The translations under genes and the position numbers were made by a program. From an uncultured Parabacteroides sp. (GTDB lineage Bacteria > Bacteroidota > Bacteroidia > Bacteroidales > Tannerellaceae), in assembly GCA_949296075.1 (NCBI GenBank), contig CASFNG010000013.1, positions 60,956 to 124,955 on the forward strand: a DNA stretch of 64,000 nt, in the 5' to 3' direction. The notes beneath the pieces were generated by a model that saw only the letters and a program-made list of their open reading frames with translations, was not told where the DNA came from and searched no databases. Below are positions 8,672-15,588 of this stretch, one piece after another. Each line of letters begins with the position of its first letter. The stretch's first letter is position 1.

Positions 8672-9946
8672 ATGCTGACGATCAAATTAATCTCGGAAAA
8701 TACCGAAGCGGTGATCCGTGGACTGGAGAAAAAGCATTTCAAGGACGCCCGGGAGAGCGTGGCGAAAGTATTGGAATTGAACGATAAACGGCGGAACGCC
8801 CAAAACCAGCTGGATAAGAACCTGGCGGAGGTGAACGCTACCTCGAAGACGATCGGCCAACTGATGAAAGAGGGACGGCGAGAGGAGGCGGAGGCCGCCA
8901 AGAAGCAGGTGAGCGAGATCAAGGAGGTGAGCAAGCGCCTGCAAGCCGAGATGGATCAGGCTGCCGAGGAGCTTCAGAACCTGCTCTATACGATACCGAA
9001 CGTACCTTACGACGAGGTGCCCGAGGGGTTAGGCGCCGAAGACAACGTGGTGGTCAAGATGGGAGGGATGGAGACGGAACTCCCCAAGGACGCGCTGCCA
9101 CACTGGGAGCTCGCCAAGAAATACGACCTGATCGATTTCGATCTTGGCGTGAAGATCACGGGAGCTGGATTCCCTGTTTACAAGGGACAGGGCGCCCGTT
9201 TGCAACGTGCCTTGATTAACTTCTTCCTCGATGAGGCCCGCGACGCGGGATACATGGAGATCATGCCGCCTACGGTCGTGAACGCCGCCTCCGGTTATGG
9301 TACGGGGCAGCTCCCCGACAAGGAGGGGCAGATGTATCATTGTGAGGTGGACGACCTCTATCTGATCCCGACAGCCGAGGTGCCCGTCACCAATATTTAC
9401 CGCGACGTGATCCTCGACGAGAAACAACTCCCGATCAAGAATTGCGCTTATACGCAATGCTTCCGCCGCGAGGCGGGCTCTTATGGCAAGGATGTACGCG
9501 GACTGAACCGCCTGCATGAGTTCTCGAAAGTGGAACTGGTGCGGATCGATACGCCGGAGCATTCCCGCCAGTCGCACCAAGAGATGCTGGATCATGTGGA
9601 AGGCTTGCTGAAGAAGCTGGAGTTACCGTACCGCATCCTTCGCCTATGCGGGGGAGATATGAGTTTCACGGCCGCTATCTGCTATGACTTCGAGGTTTAT
9701 TCGGAGGCACAGAAGCGCTGGTTGGAGGTAAGCTCCGTCTCTAATTTCGATACCTATCAGGCGAATCGCCTGAAGTGCCGCTATCGCGATGAGAACAAGA
9801 AGACGCAGCTTTGTCATACCTTGAACGGCAGTGCCTTGGCTTTGCCCCGTATCGTCGCCGCCTTGTTGGAGAATAACCAGACGCCCGAGGGCATCCGTAT
9901 CCCGAAAGCGTTGGTTCCTTACACGGGATTTGACATGATCCGGTAA
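8672..9946 (+). CDS. serS: Seryl-tRNA synthetase
   Basis: Class II aminoacyl-tRNA synthetase of 424 residues, full length. The N-terminal long coiled coil (about residues 25-105) that binds the tRNA-Ser variable arm is visible as a charged heptad-rich region. The core has TAEVPVTN, motif 2 FRREAGSYGKD, and motif 3 GSALALPRIVAALLENNQ. It charges tRNA-Ser, and one such tRNA (CGA) lies in this window at 60676. Confidence 0.98.
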   Translation: MLTIKLISENTEAVIRGLEKKHFKDARESVAKVLELNDKRRNAQNQLDKNLAEVNATSKTIGQLMKEGRREEAEAAKKQVSEIKEVSKRLQAEMDQAAEELQNLLYTIPNVPYDEVPEGLGAEDNVVVKMGGMETELPKDALPHWELAKKYDLIDFDLGVKITGAGFPVYKGQGARLQRALINFFLDEARDAGYMEIMPPTVVNAASGYGTGQLPDKEGQMYHCEVDDLYLIPTAEVPVTNIYRDVILDEKQLPIKNCAYTQCFRREAGSYGKDVRGLNRLHEFSKVELVRIDTPEHSRQSHQEMLDHVEGLLKKLELPYRILRLCGGDMSFTAAICYDFEVYSEAQKRWLEVSSVSNFDTYQANRLKCRYRDENKKTQLCHTLNGSALALPRIVAALLENNQTPEGIRIPKALVPYTGFDMIR

Positions 9947-9973
9947 GCGATTACTGGGACTTTACGAAATATA

Positions 9974-10016
9974 GATCCCGGCATCCTTTCCCAAATAGGG
10001 GATGGATGTCGGGATC
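9974..10016. terminator. Hairpin between convergent serS and CoA-disulfide reductase genes
   Basis: Stem GATCCCGGCATCC (9974-9986) with GGATGTCGGGATC (10004-10016), 13 pairs with one G-T wobble. No long T-run on either side, so termination efficiency is uncertain. Confidence 0.55.
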
Positions 10017-10074
10017 CGTTGTTATAAGGGGATTGATTTTTCCCTTCTTTTGTCTTTACAAACCGATGTGAGGA

Positions 10075-11733
10075 TCAATCCGGCAGCTTGGCGGTCGCCA
10101 CGCTCCAGGTCTTGTAGCCTCCTGATAGGTTGCGGACGTCGCGGAAGCCATGTTGTATCAAGATACGGTAGGCCAAGTAGCCACGCAACCCTACCGCGCA
10201 TGTCACCACGATCGGCTTGTCTTTCGGCAATTCGTCGAGATGCTCCCGCAGCTTGTCCACCGGGATATTGATGAAGCCTGGTATAGTCCCCATCCTATAT
10301 TCGGTAGGTGTACGTACGTCGATGCGGCAGGTATCAGGCGATAATCGCTCGATTTCCCTCCAATGGATTGCCTTGCATTGCCCTGTCAACAGGTTCTCCG
10401 CCACGAACCCTGCCATGTTCACCGGGTCTTTCGCCGCGGAATAGGGCGGGGCGTAGGCATGTTCCAATTCAGCCAGGTCGTAGACCGTACCTTTCCGTTG
10501 GATCACTTGCGCCAACATCTCGATACGCTTGTCCACTCCGTCCGCACCGACAACTTGGGCCCCTAACAACCTGCCGTCCGTCGGATCGAACAGGATCTTC
10601 ACCGACAAGGGCAAGGCTCCCGGATAATATCCGGCATGAGAGACACCGTGTGTGTAAGAAGATTGATAGGGGATGCCCTCTTTTTTTAGGAGTTTCGCGT
10701 TGGCTCCGGCCGTAGCAACGGTGAGGTCGAACACCTTGGCGATGGAGGTTCCCATCGTTCCCTCGTACGTCTGGCGGTTTCCGAGCACAAGATTATTGGC
10801 GACGATCCGCCCCTGCTTGTTGGCTGGTCCGGCCAAGGGAATCAATGCGGGCTTCCCGGTCACGAGATGACGTACCTCTACGGCATCACCCAAGGCGTAA
10901 ATATCCGGATCGGATGTCTGCATATAGGCATTAACCTCGATACCTCCCAGCGAACCGATCGCCAAACCTGCCTCCTTCGCCAACTTGGTTTCCGGACGGA
11001 CACCGATGCTCAGCACGACAAAATCCGTCTCCATTTGTTTGCCACTGCTCAAGTGAAGGCACAGTCCGTCACCTTTCTCCTCAAAACGGGCGACCCCGTC
11101 TTCCAGTACCAGACGTACCCCTTTCGCCATGAGGTGCTGATGTACGATAGCGGCCATGGAATAATCAAGCGGAGCCATCACCTGGTTTGCCATTTCCACG
11201 ATAGAGACTGTCAATCCAAGCGTACGCAGGTTCTCCGCCATCTCTAACCCGATGAAGCCACCTCCCACCACGATTGCCGAACGAGGGCGGGTGGCATTGA
11301 CATAAGCCTTGATCCGATCCGTGTCCGGAACGTTGCGTAAGGTAAAGATCCGGCCACTTTCGATTCCCTCGATGCGGGGGCGCAAAGGCTCCGCTCCCGG
11401 GGAAAGGACTAATTTGTCATAAGAGTCTGTATAGATCTCCCCGGTGATCCGGTTTTTGATCTCCACCTGCTTGGAGGTTGTCAAGATCTTCGTGACCTCT
11501 TGCTCCGCACGTATCTCGATACGGTACCGGTCAGTCAGTCCTTTGATGGACTGGACGAACAGGTTGTTCCGGTCCTGTATCGTATCCCCGATGTAGTATG
11601 GGAGTCCGCAATTCGCGTAAGAAACATATTGTCCCCGTTCGATCAAGACAATCTCCGCATTCTCGTCCAAGCGGCGTAGCCGTGCGGCCACGGTCGCTCC
11701 GCCAGCTACGCCTCCGATGATCAGGAATCTCAT
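10075..11733 (-). CDS. CoA-disulfide reductase with C-terminal rhodanese domain
   Basis: FAD/NAD(P)H-dependent disulfide reductase fused to rhodanese, 552 residues. The N-terminal FAD fold starts FLIIGGVAGGATVAARLRR. The redox-active single Cys is Cys42 in SYANCGLPYYIG, as in CoA-disulfide reductase and NADH oxidase. NAD fold: AIVVGGGFIGLEMAENL. The rhodanese domain (about 455-552) has its active Cys512 in VVTCAVGLRGY. Such CoADR-RHD proteins reduce CoA disulfides, polysulfides or CoA persulfide. It is the last gene of the DUF4494-yggS-DHODH-like operon, 11 bases after the previous stop. Confidence 0.93.
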   Translation of the reverse strand: MRFLIIGGVAGGATVAARLRRLDENAEIVLIERGQYVSYANCGLPYYIGDTIQDRNNLFVQSIKGLTDRYRIEIRAEQEVTKILTTSKQVEIKNRITGEIYTDSYDKLVLSPGAEPLRPRIEGIESGRIFTLRNVPDTDRIKAYVNATRPRSAIVVGGGFIGLEMAENLRTLGLTVSIVEMANQVMAPLDYSMAAIVHQHLMAKGVRLVLEDGVARFEEKGDGLCLHLSSGKQMETDFVVLSIGVRPETKLAKEAGLAIGSLGGIEVNAYMQTSDPDIYALGDAVEVRHLVTGKPALIPLAGPANKQGRIVANNLVLGNRQTYEGTMGTSIAKVFDLTVATAGANAKLLKKEGIPYQSSYTHGVSHAGYYPGALPLSVKILFDPTDGRLLGAQVVGADGVDKRIEMLAQVIQRKGTVYDLAELEHAYAPPYSAAKDPVNMAGFVAENLLTGQCKAIHWREIERLSPDTCRIDVRTPTEYRMGTIPGFINIPVDKLREHLDELPKDKPIVVTCAVGLRGYLAYRILIQHGFRDVRNLSGGYKTWSVATAKLPD

Positions 11734-11744
11734 GGCAGTCCGGT

Positions 11745-12731
11745 TTAATCTCTGTTGGAGAAATATTTCATGAATTGCGAACGTTCGTACATCGCCGGGT
11801 TCGGGATGTTCGCGTAGTTCAGCTTACCCCTGAACTGCTCGATCGAATGGTAGTGCGCTTGGTGCATCCACTCTTCCACGCAAGTCAGCACTTGCGAGAT
11901 GATCTCCGTCCCATGCGTATAGACCGCGCTGCACATCTGTACGGCGGAAGCCCCGACCAACAGGCATTTAATCACATCTTCCCAGTCGTGTATCCCGGTA
12001 GATGACGCTATGCTGATCTCAGGGATCTTTCCGGAGATGATGGCTGTCCAGCGGATCGTGTCGCTCAAGTCTGAGTGATTGCTGAACACGTTGCCGGATA
12101 CGATTTGCATATTGTTGATGTCGATGTCCGGCTGGTAGAAACGATTGAATAGCACGACACCGTCAGCTCCATTTATTTTCAAGGCATGTATCAAGGCTGG
12201 GATGTTGTCGTAATTCTTGCCGATCTTCATGATTACCGGGATGGATACCGCCTCTTTCACCTTGCGCAGGATCTGGATGTAGGTATCCCGTATGCTTCCC
12301 GTGTTTTCCGTGAGAGAGGTCTCCAAGAAGAACACGTTCAGCTCCAGCGCGTCCGCCCCAGCCATCTCGATCTGCCGGGCGAAATCGATCCATACGTCCG
12401 CCTTGTAGCAGTTTATGCTCGCTATGATAGGGATGGTGCACAGCTCCTTGCTCTTCTTTATCAGCTCTAAATAGTCGTTTACCTGGTTCGCTTTTACGTA
12501 GCCGCGGATATAGTCGGCCGCTTCCGGGTAATCCGATTCTTGCATCAAGGCGTCGCTTTGCATCTCGATTTGCTCCTCGAAGAGTGATTTCAGCACGATG
12601 GCTCCGGCGCCTGCCTTCTCGAAATCCCGGTTACGCTCCGCCTTGTTCGTCAGGCCGGAGCTCCCGATTATGATCGGGTTGCGAAGCGTTAGCCCCGCAT
12701 ATTGGGTCTTCATGTCAATCATGTCGTCCAT
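11745..12731 (-). CDS. Dihydroorotate-dehydrogenase-like FMN protein
   Basis: TIM-barrel flavoprotein related to class 1 dihydroorotate dehydrogenase, 328 residues from the ATG at 12731. An upstream ATG at 12773 would overlap yggS by 20 bases and adds no conserved sequence; a further ATG is at 12722. Family segments are YAGLTLRNPIIIGSSGLT, VIMKIGKNYDN, and GASAVQMCSAVYTHG (FMN phosphate binding). The usual catalytic Cys/Ser loop is not obvious (ALELNVFFLETS), so activity on dihydroorotate is doubtful and it should not be called PyrD. It lies 22 bases after yggS and 11 bases before the CoA-disulfide reductase. Confidence 0.85.
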   Translation of the reverse strand: MDDMIDMKTQYAGLTLRNPIIIGSSGLTNKAERNRDFEKAGAGAIVLKSLFEEQIEMQSDALMQESDYPEAADYIRGYVKANQVNDYLELIKKSKELCTIPIIASINCYKADVWIDFARQIEMAGADALELNVFFLETSLTENTGSIRDTYIQILRKVKEAVSIPVIMKIGKNYDNIPALIHALKINGADGVVLFNRFYQPDIDINNMQIVSGNVFSNHSDLSDTIRWTAIISGKIPEISIASSTGIHDWEDVIKCLLVGASAVQMCSAVYTHGTEIISQVLTCVEEWMHQAHYHSIEQFRGKLNYANIPNPAMYERSQFMKYFSNRD

Positions 12732-12753
12732 ATTTAGATTTAAATAAGTAGAT

Positions 12754-13422
12754 TCAATATTCTCGTTCTCCAAAGATACGTGTCCCTACCCGGACCAACG
12801 TGCTTCCCTCCTGTACCGCGATCGGGTAATCGTGGCTCATGCCCATAGAGATTTCCGTGAAGTTGGGATCGTCCTTGAAGTAGGTGTTTTTCAGATGATC
12901 GAACAGGCCGCGGATCTGTCGGAACTCCTTCCGTATCTGTCCTGTGTCGTCCGTGTTGGTGGCCATGCCCATGAGCCCGCGTAGCCGGACATTCTTGAGA
13001 TCCGACAACGCTCCGCCGCGTATCAGCTCCTCGCATTCGTCCGGCGTGAATCCGTGCTTGGATTCCTCCTTCGCGACATGTATCTCCAATAGCACGGGGA
13101 TGACCCGTCCGTTTTTCCGCGCCTGTTTGTCCACCTCCTCCAATAATTTCAGGGAATCGATGCTATGGATCAGGTGGATGAAAGGCGCTATGTCCTTGAC
13201 CTTGTTGCTTTGCAGGGGGCCGATGAAGTGCCATTCAATATCGTCGGGCAGCTGTTCCCGCTTGGCTCGGAGCTCTTGTGCCCGGCTTTCGCCGAATATG
13301 CGTTGGCCGGCGTCGTAGGCTTCCCGCAAGGCTTCCACGGGATGGAACTTCGACACGGCGACCAGTCTCACCCCCTCGGGCAGTGCCGCTTTCAGTTGAG
13401 CTATGTTCTGGGCTATACTCAT
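12754..13422 (-). CDS. YggS-family PLP homeostasis protein
   Basis: PLP-binding protein of 222 residues (PLPBP/YggS/ProY family). The PLP lysine is Lys25 in LVAVSKFHP. Other family marks are IFGESRAQEL, WHFIGPLQSNK, and SMGMSHDYPIAV followed by STLVRVGTRIFGER at the C terminus. It has no known catalytic activity and buffers free PLP, with effects on amino and keto acid metabolism when lost. It is separated from DUF4494 by three bases and is the second gene of the operon. Another vitamin B6 gene, pdxJ, is elsewhere in the window at 37829. Confidence 0.95.
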   Translation of the reverse strand: MSIAQNIAQLKAALPEGVRLVAVSKFHPVEALREAYDAGQRIFGESRAQELRAKREQLPDDIEWHFIGPLQSNKVKDIAPFIHLIHSIDSLKLLEEVDKQARKNGRVIPVLLEIHVAKEESKHGFTPDECEELIRGGALSDLKNVRLRGLMGMATNTDDTGQIRKEFRQIRGLFDHLKNTYFKDDPNFTEISMGMSHDYPIAVQEGSTLVRVGTRIFGEREY

Positions 13423-13425
13423 CTC

Positions 13426-13932
13426 TTAACTCTTTTGCGCTTCCGCCTGTTGTCTTTGCTCCGCGATCAACTCCTCCTCGCTTTTCTTCTCCTCCGGGAT
13501 CCGGTTCGCGTCGAAGGGGAACACGTCCATCAGCGCGGTCTCGGTGACGGAAGCGATGGTATAATCCGCCAGCGTCCCTTTCATCCCCTCTTCCAGCACG
13601 TCGATCGCCTCCTTGAGGGTCGAGGCTTGGGCGAGCATTTGCGCGGCGGTTTTCTTCTCGGCTCCGCTCTTCTCGTCGAGCGTGATGAAATAGACCTTTA
13701 TCTTGTAGAATCGGTCGCCATTCTCGTTGAAGAACAGCTCGGACAGGCGCGCCCGCTTGATGTCGGTGACGGTGAATTCTCCCGTGATGAAGGGGCGTAT
13801 CTCCTCGATGATCCGGGCTTCCGCTTCCGTAAACGACAAGGCGTCCACTAAGTAAGGCTCGGTCACTTTCTTCTGCATTCCATTCTCCAGCGTTTTCTCG
13901 TACGATACCTTACATTCAAACCAATTGTGCAT
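13426..13932 (-). CDS. DUF4494 protein
   Basis: Bacteroidetes protein of 168 residues of unknown function, recognised as DUF4494 by its start MHNWFECKVSYEKTLENG and by DALSFTEAEARIIEEI. It is soluble with no signal peptide, and the C terminus is rich in Glu, Gln and Lys. It is the first gene of the operon with yggS, the DHODH-like gene and the CoA-disulfide reductase. A near-perfect promoter lies upstream at 13972-14002. Confidence 0.85.
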   Translation of the reverse strand: MHNWFECKVSYEKTLENGMQKKVTEPYLVDALSFTEAEARIIEEIRPFITGEFTVTDIKRARLSELFFNENGDRFYKIKVYFITLDEKSGAEKKTAAQMLAQASTLKEAIDVLEEGMKGTLADYTIASVTETALMDVFPFDANRIPEEKKSEEELIAEQRQQAEAQKS

Positions 13933-13971
13933 AGTCTTTCTTAATTAATGATCCTTTTTGAAATTAACGTA

Positions 13972-14002
13972 CAAATATAGTAGCTATTCATCAATTAAGC
14001 AA
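13972..14002 (-). promoter_or_regulatory. Promoter of the DUF4494-yggS operon
   Basis: On the minus strand: -33 TTG (14002-14000), 20-base spacer, -7 TATATTTG (13979-13972), an exact match to the Bacteroidetes consensus. The ATG is 40 bases further on at 13932. Confidence 0.75.
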
Positions 14003-14107
14003 CCGGATCCGGGGATAACTCCGAGGTCTGTCTATGTGTCATGGCGAGGGTAAGGCCGGGAGGGGGATAAGGATGTCCCACCCCCATTCCAGGTCTTTCC
14101 CTACGGC

Positions 14108-14569
14108 CTAAAACTCATCGTTCGCGTAGAGGCTCAATAGGTTGTTCGGCTTGTAGCTGAAGATCTCCTCCTCCTTGAAGAAACGTCTTAGCTCGATCTC
14201 CGCCGTCTCCGGGGAGTCGGACGCGTGCACGATGTTCTCCTGTACGCTCATGCTGTAATCCCCGCGGATCGTGCCCGGCGCGGCGTTCCTTCCGTTCGTG
14301 GAGCCCGCGAGCGTCCGTACCACATGGATGGCGTCTACCCCTTCCCAACAGCAGACGATTACGGGGCATACGCTCATGGCGTCCTTGATGCGCTGGAAGA
14401 ACGGTTTCTCTTTCAGGTGGGCGTAGTGCTCGCTCAGGATCTCATCGGTGAGCCATACCATTTTCATGCCGGCTAATTGAAGCCCCTTTCGCTCGAATCG
14501 GTTGATGATTTCCCCGATCAGCCCTCTTTGCACGGTGCAAGGTTTTAGGATGACTAAGGTCTTTTCCAT
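14108..14569 (-). CDS. ndk: Nucleoside diphosphate kinase
   Basis: Transfers the gamma-phosphate between nucleoside triphosphates and diphosphates through a phosphohistidine. It has 153 residues from the ATG at 14569; an in-frame extension to 14707 has no family similarity and is rejected. Motifs: TLVILKPCTVQRGLIGEI at the N terminus, AAPGTIRGDY, and the active His115 in NIVHASDS. Length and motifs are normal. The next gene upstream, a serine recombinase, is on the same strand 165 bases away. Confidence 0.96.
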   Translation of the reverse strand: MEKTLVILKPCTVQRGLIGEIINRFERKGLQLAGMKMVWLTDEILSEHYAHLKEKPFFQRIKDAMSVCPVIVCCWEGVDAIHVVRTLAGSTNGRNAAPGTIRGDYSMSVQENIVHASDSPETAEIELRRFFKEEEIFSYKPNNLLSLYANDEF

Positions 14570-14734
14570 AGATGTCGTATTAAATTGATTAAAAAGTTGG
14601 GTTCTTTCCCTGAATACTTGGGGATCTTTTCGCGAATCCTTGTACAAGTTATCAAAAAAACTTGGGCTATCGCGCGAAAAGGGAATGAATCTCCATTTAT
14701 TTAACATTCGTTGATGATTTAAGTGGTTAAGGGA

Positions 14735-15364
14735 CTAATTTTTTTGGATCCGTTTCCATGTCTGGGGGATCTCCGGGTGCGTTTTCAGGAATTCCCGTAG
14801 CGTTTGCCGGTTCACTCCTAATTTCTTGCTGATGTACACCTTGGTCTTTTGCTCCTTGATGTACCGCAAGATCATCTCCTCCTTTCCGTATAGCTTGCGG
14901 ATGTTGGGGCGTTCCCCTTGCGGGCGCCCCAGTTGGATGCCTTCCGTCTTCCGGCGGGCCAGCGCCTCTTTCGTGCGTTGCGAGATCAGGTTGCGCTCTA
15001 TCTCCGCGCTCAGGCTGAAGGCGAAGGCCAGGATCTTGCTGTTGATGTTGTTGCCAAGCTCGTACCCCTCCTTGACGGTAAACACGATAATGTCTCGCTC
15101 CATGCACTGATGGAGGAAACTCATTACCTGCATGAGATTACGCCCGAGGCGAGACAGCTCCGTGATGATGAGGATGTCTCCCTTGCGTGTGTTCCTTAAT
15201 AGTTTCCCTAACCGACGCTCAGCTATCAGTTTGGTCCCGCTGATCGTCTCATCTACCCACTTGTCGATCCGGATGTTCCTTGATTTCGTGAATTTCTCAA
15301 TCTCGAATCGTTGATTTTCAGTGGTTTGTTTGTCTGTGCTGACTCTTACATAACCATATACCAT
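14735..15364 (-). CDS. Serine recombinase, Mpi/Hin-type DNA invertase
   Basis: Small serine recombinase, 209 residues from the ATG at 15364 (an in-frame ATG at 15373 adds three residues). Catalytic Ser9 is in YGYVRVSTDKQ. The resolvase core continues with ELSRLGRNLMQV and AFSLSAEIERNLISQRTKEAL, then a C-terminal HTH (about 150-190). Sequence and size resemble Mpi of Bacteroides fragilis, which inverts promoters of capsule loci (recollection of the family, not a search). A promoter TTG, 19 bases, TATCTTGG lies just upstream. It is divergent from fkp. No pair of inversion sites was found close by, so it would act in trans elsewhere. Confidence 0.88.
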   Translation of the reverse strand: MVYGYVRVSTDKQTTENQRFEIEKFTKSRNIRIDKWVDETISGTKLIAERRLGKLLRNTRKGDILIITELSRLGRNLMQVMSFLHQCMERDIIVFTVKEGYELGNNINSKILAFAFSLSAEIERNLISQRTKEALARRKTEGIQLGRPQGERPNIRKLYGKEEMILRYIKEQKTKVYISKKLGVNRQTLREFLKTHPEIPQTWKRIQKN

Positions 15365-15535
15365 ATACCACATATATTATAAACCACAACCAAGATACGG
15401 CAAAGGATTTAATTAGCAACGTTTTTTCTTGAGGAAGAATTTAGGGAAACATGGGCGGAAACTCGATAACCCCTGATCTTCACCGAGATATAGGAGAGAA
15501 AAAAGAGAAAGAATTTTTAGATGAAAAAATTGAGC

Positions 15536-15543
15536 TACCTTTG
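15536..15543 (+). promoter_or_regulatory. -7 element of fkp
   Basis: TACCTTTG, an exact TAnnTTTG match, 45 bases before the ATG at 15589. It lies inside the longer open frame beginning at 15451, which argues that the true start is 15589. Confidence 0.6.
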
Positions 15544-15588
15544 CCTCTTGAAAGAAACAAGACAGGTCTTGGAATAATCGTTTGTGGC

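Noticed and set aside
11777-11791. GCGAACGTTCGTAC palindrome, similar to Mpi inversion-site sequence
   Set aside because: Lies inside the DHODH-like coding region with no partner copy or promoter; most likely chance.
14570-14707. N-terminal extension of nucleoside diphosphate kinase
   Set aside because: Adds 46 residues not found in the family; the motif TLVILKP should be at the N terminus.
15451-15588. N-terminal extension of Fkp
   Set aside because: It contains the TACCTTTG promoter element and has no similarity to Fkp; the start at 15589 gives the normal length.
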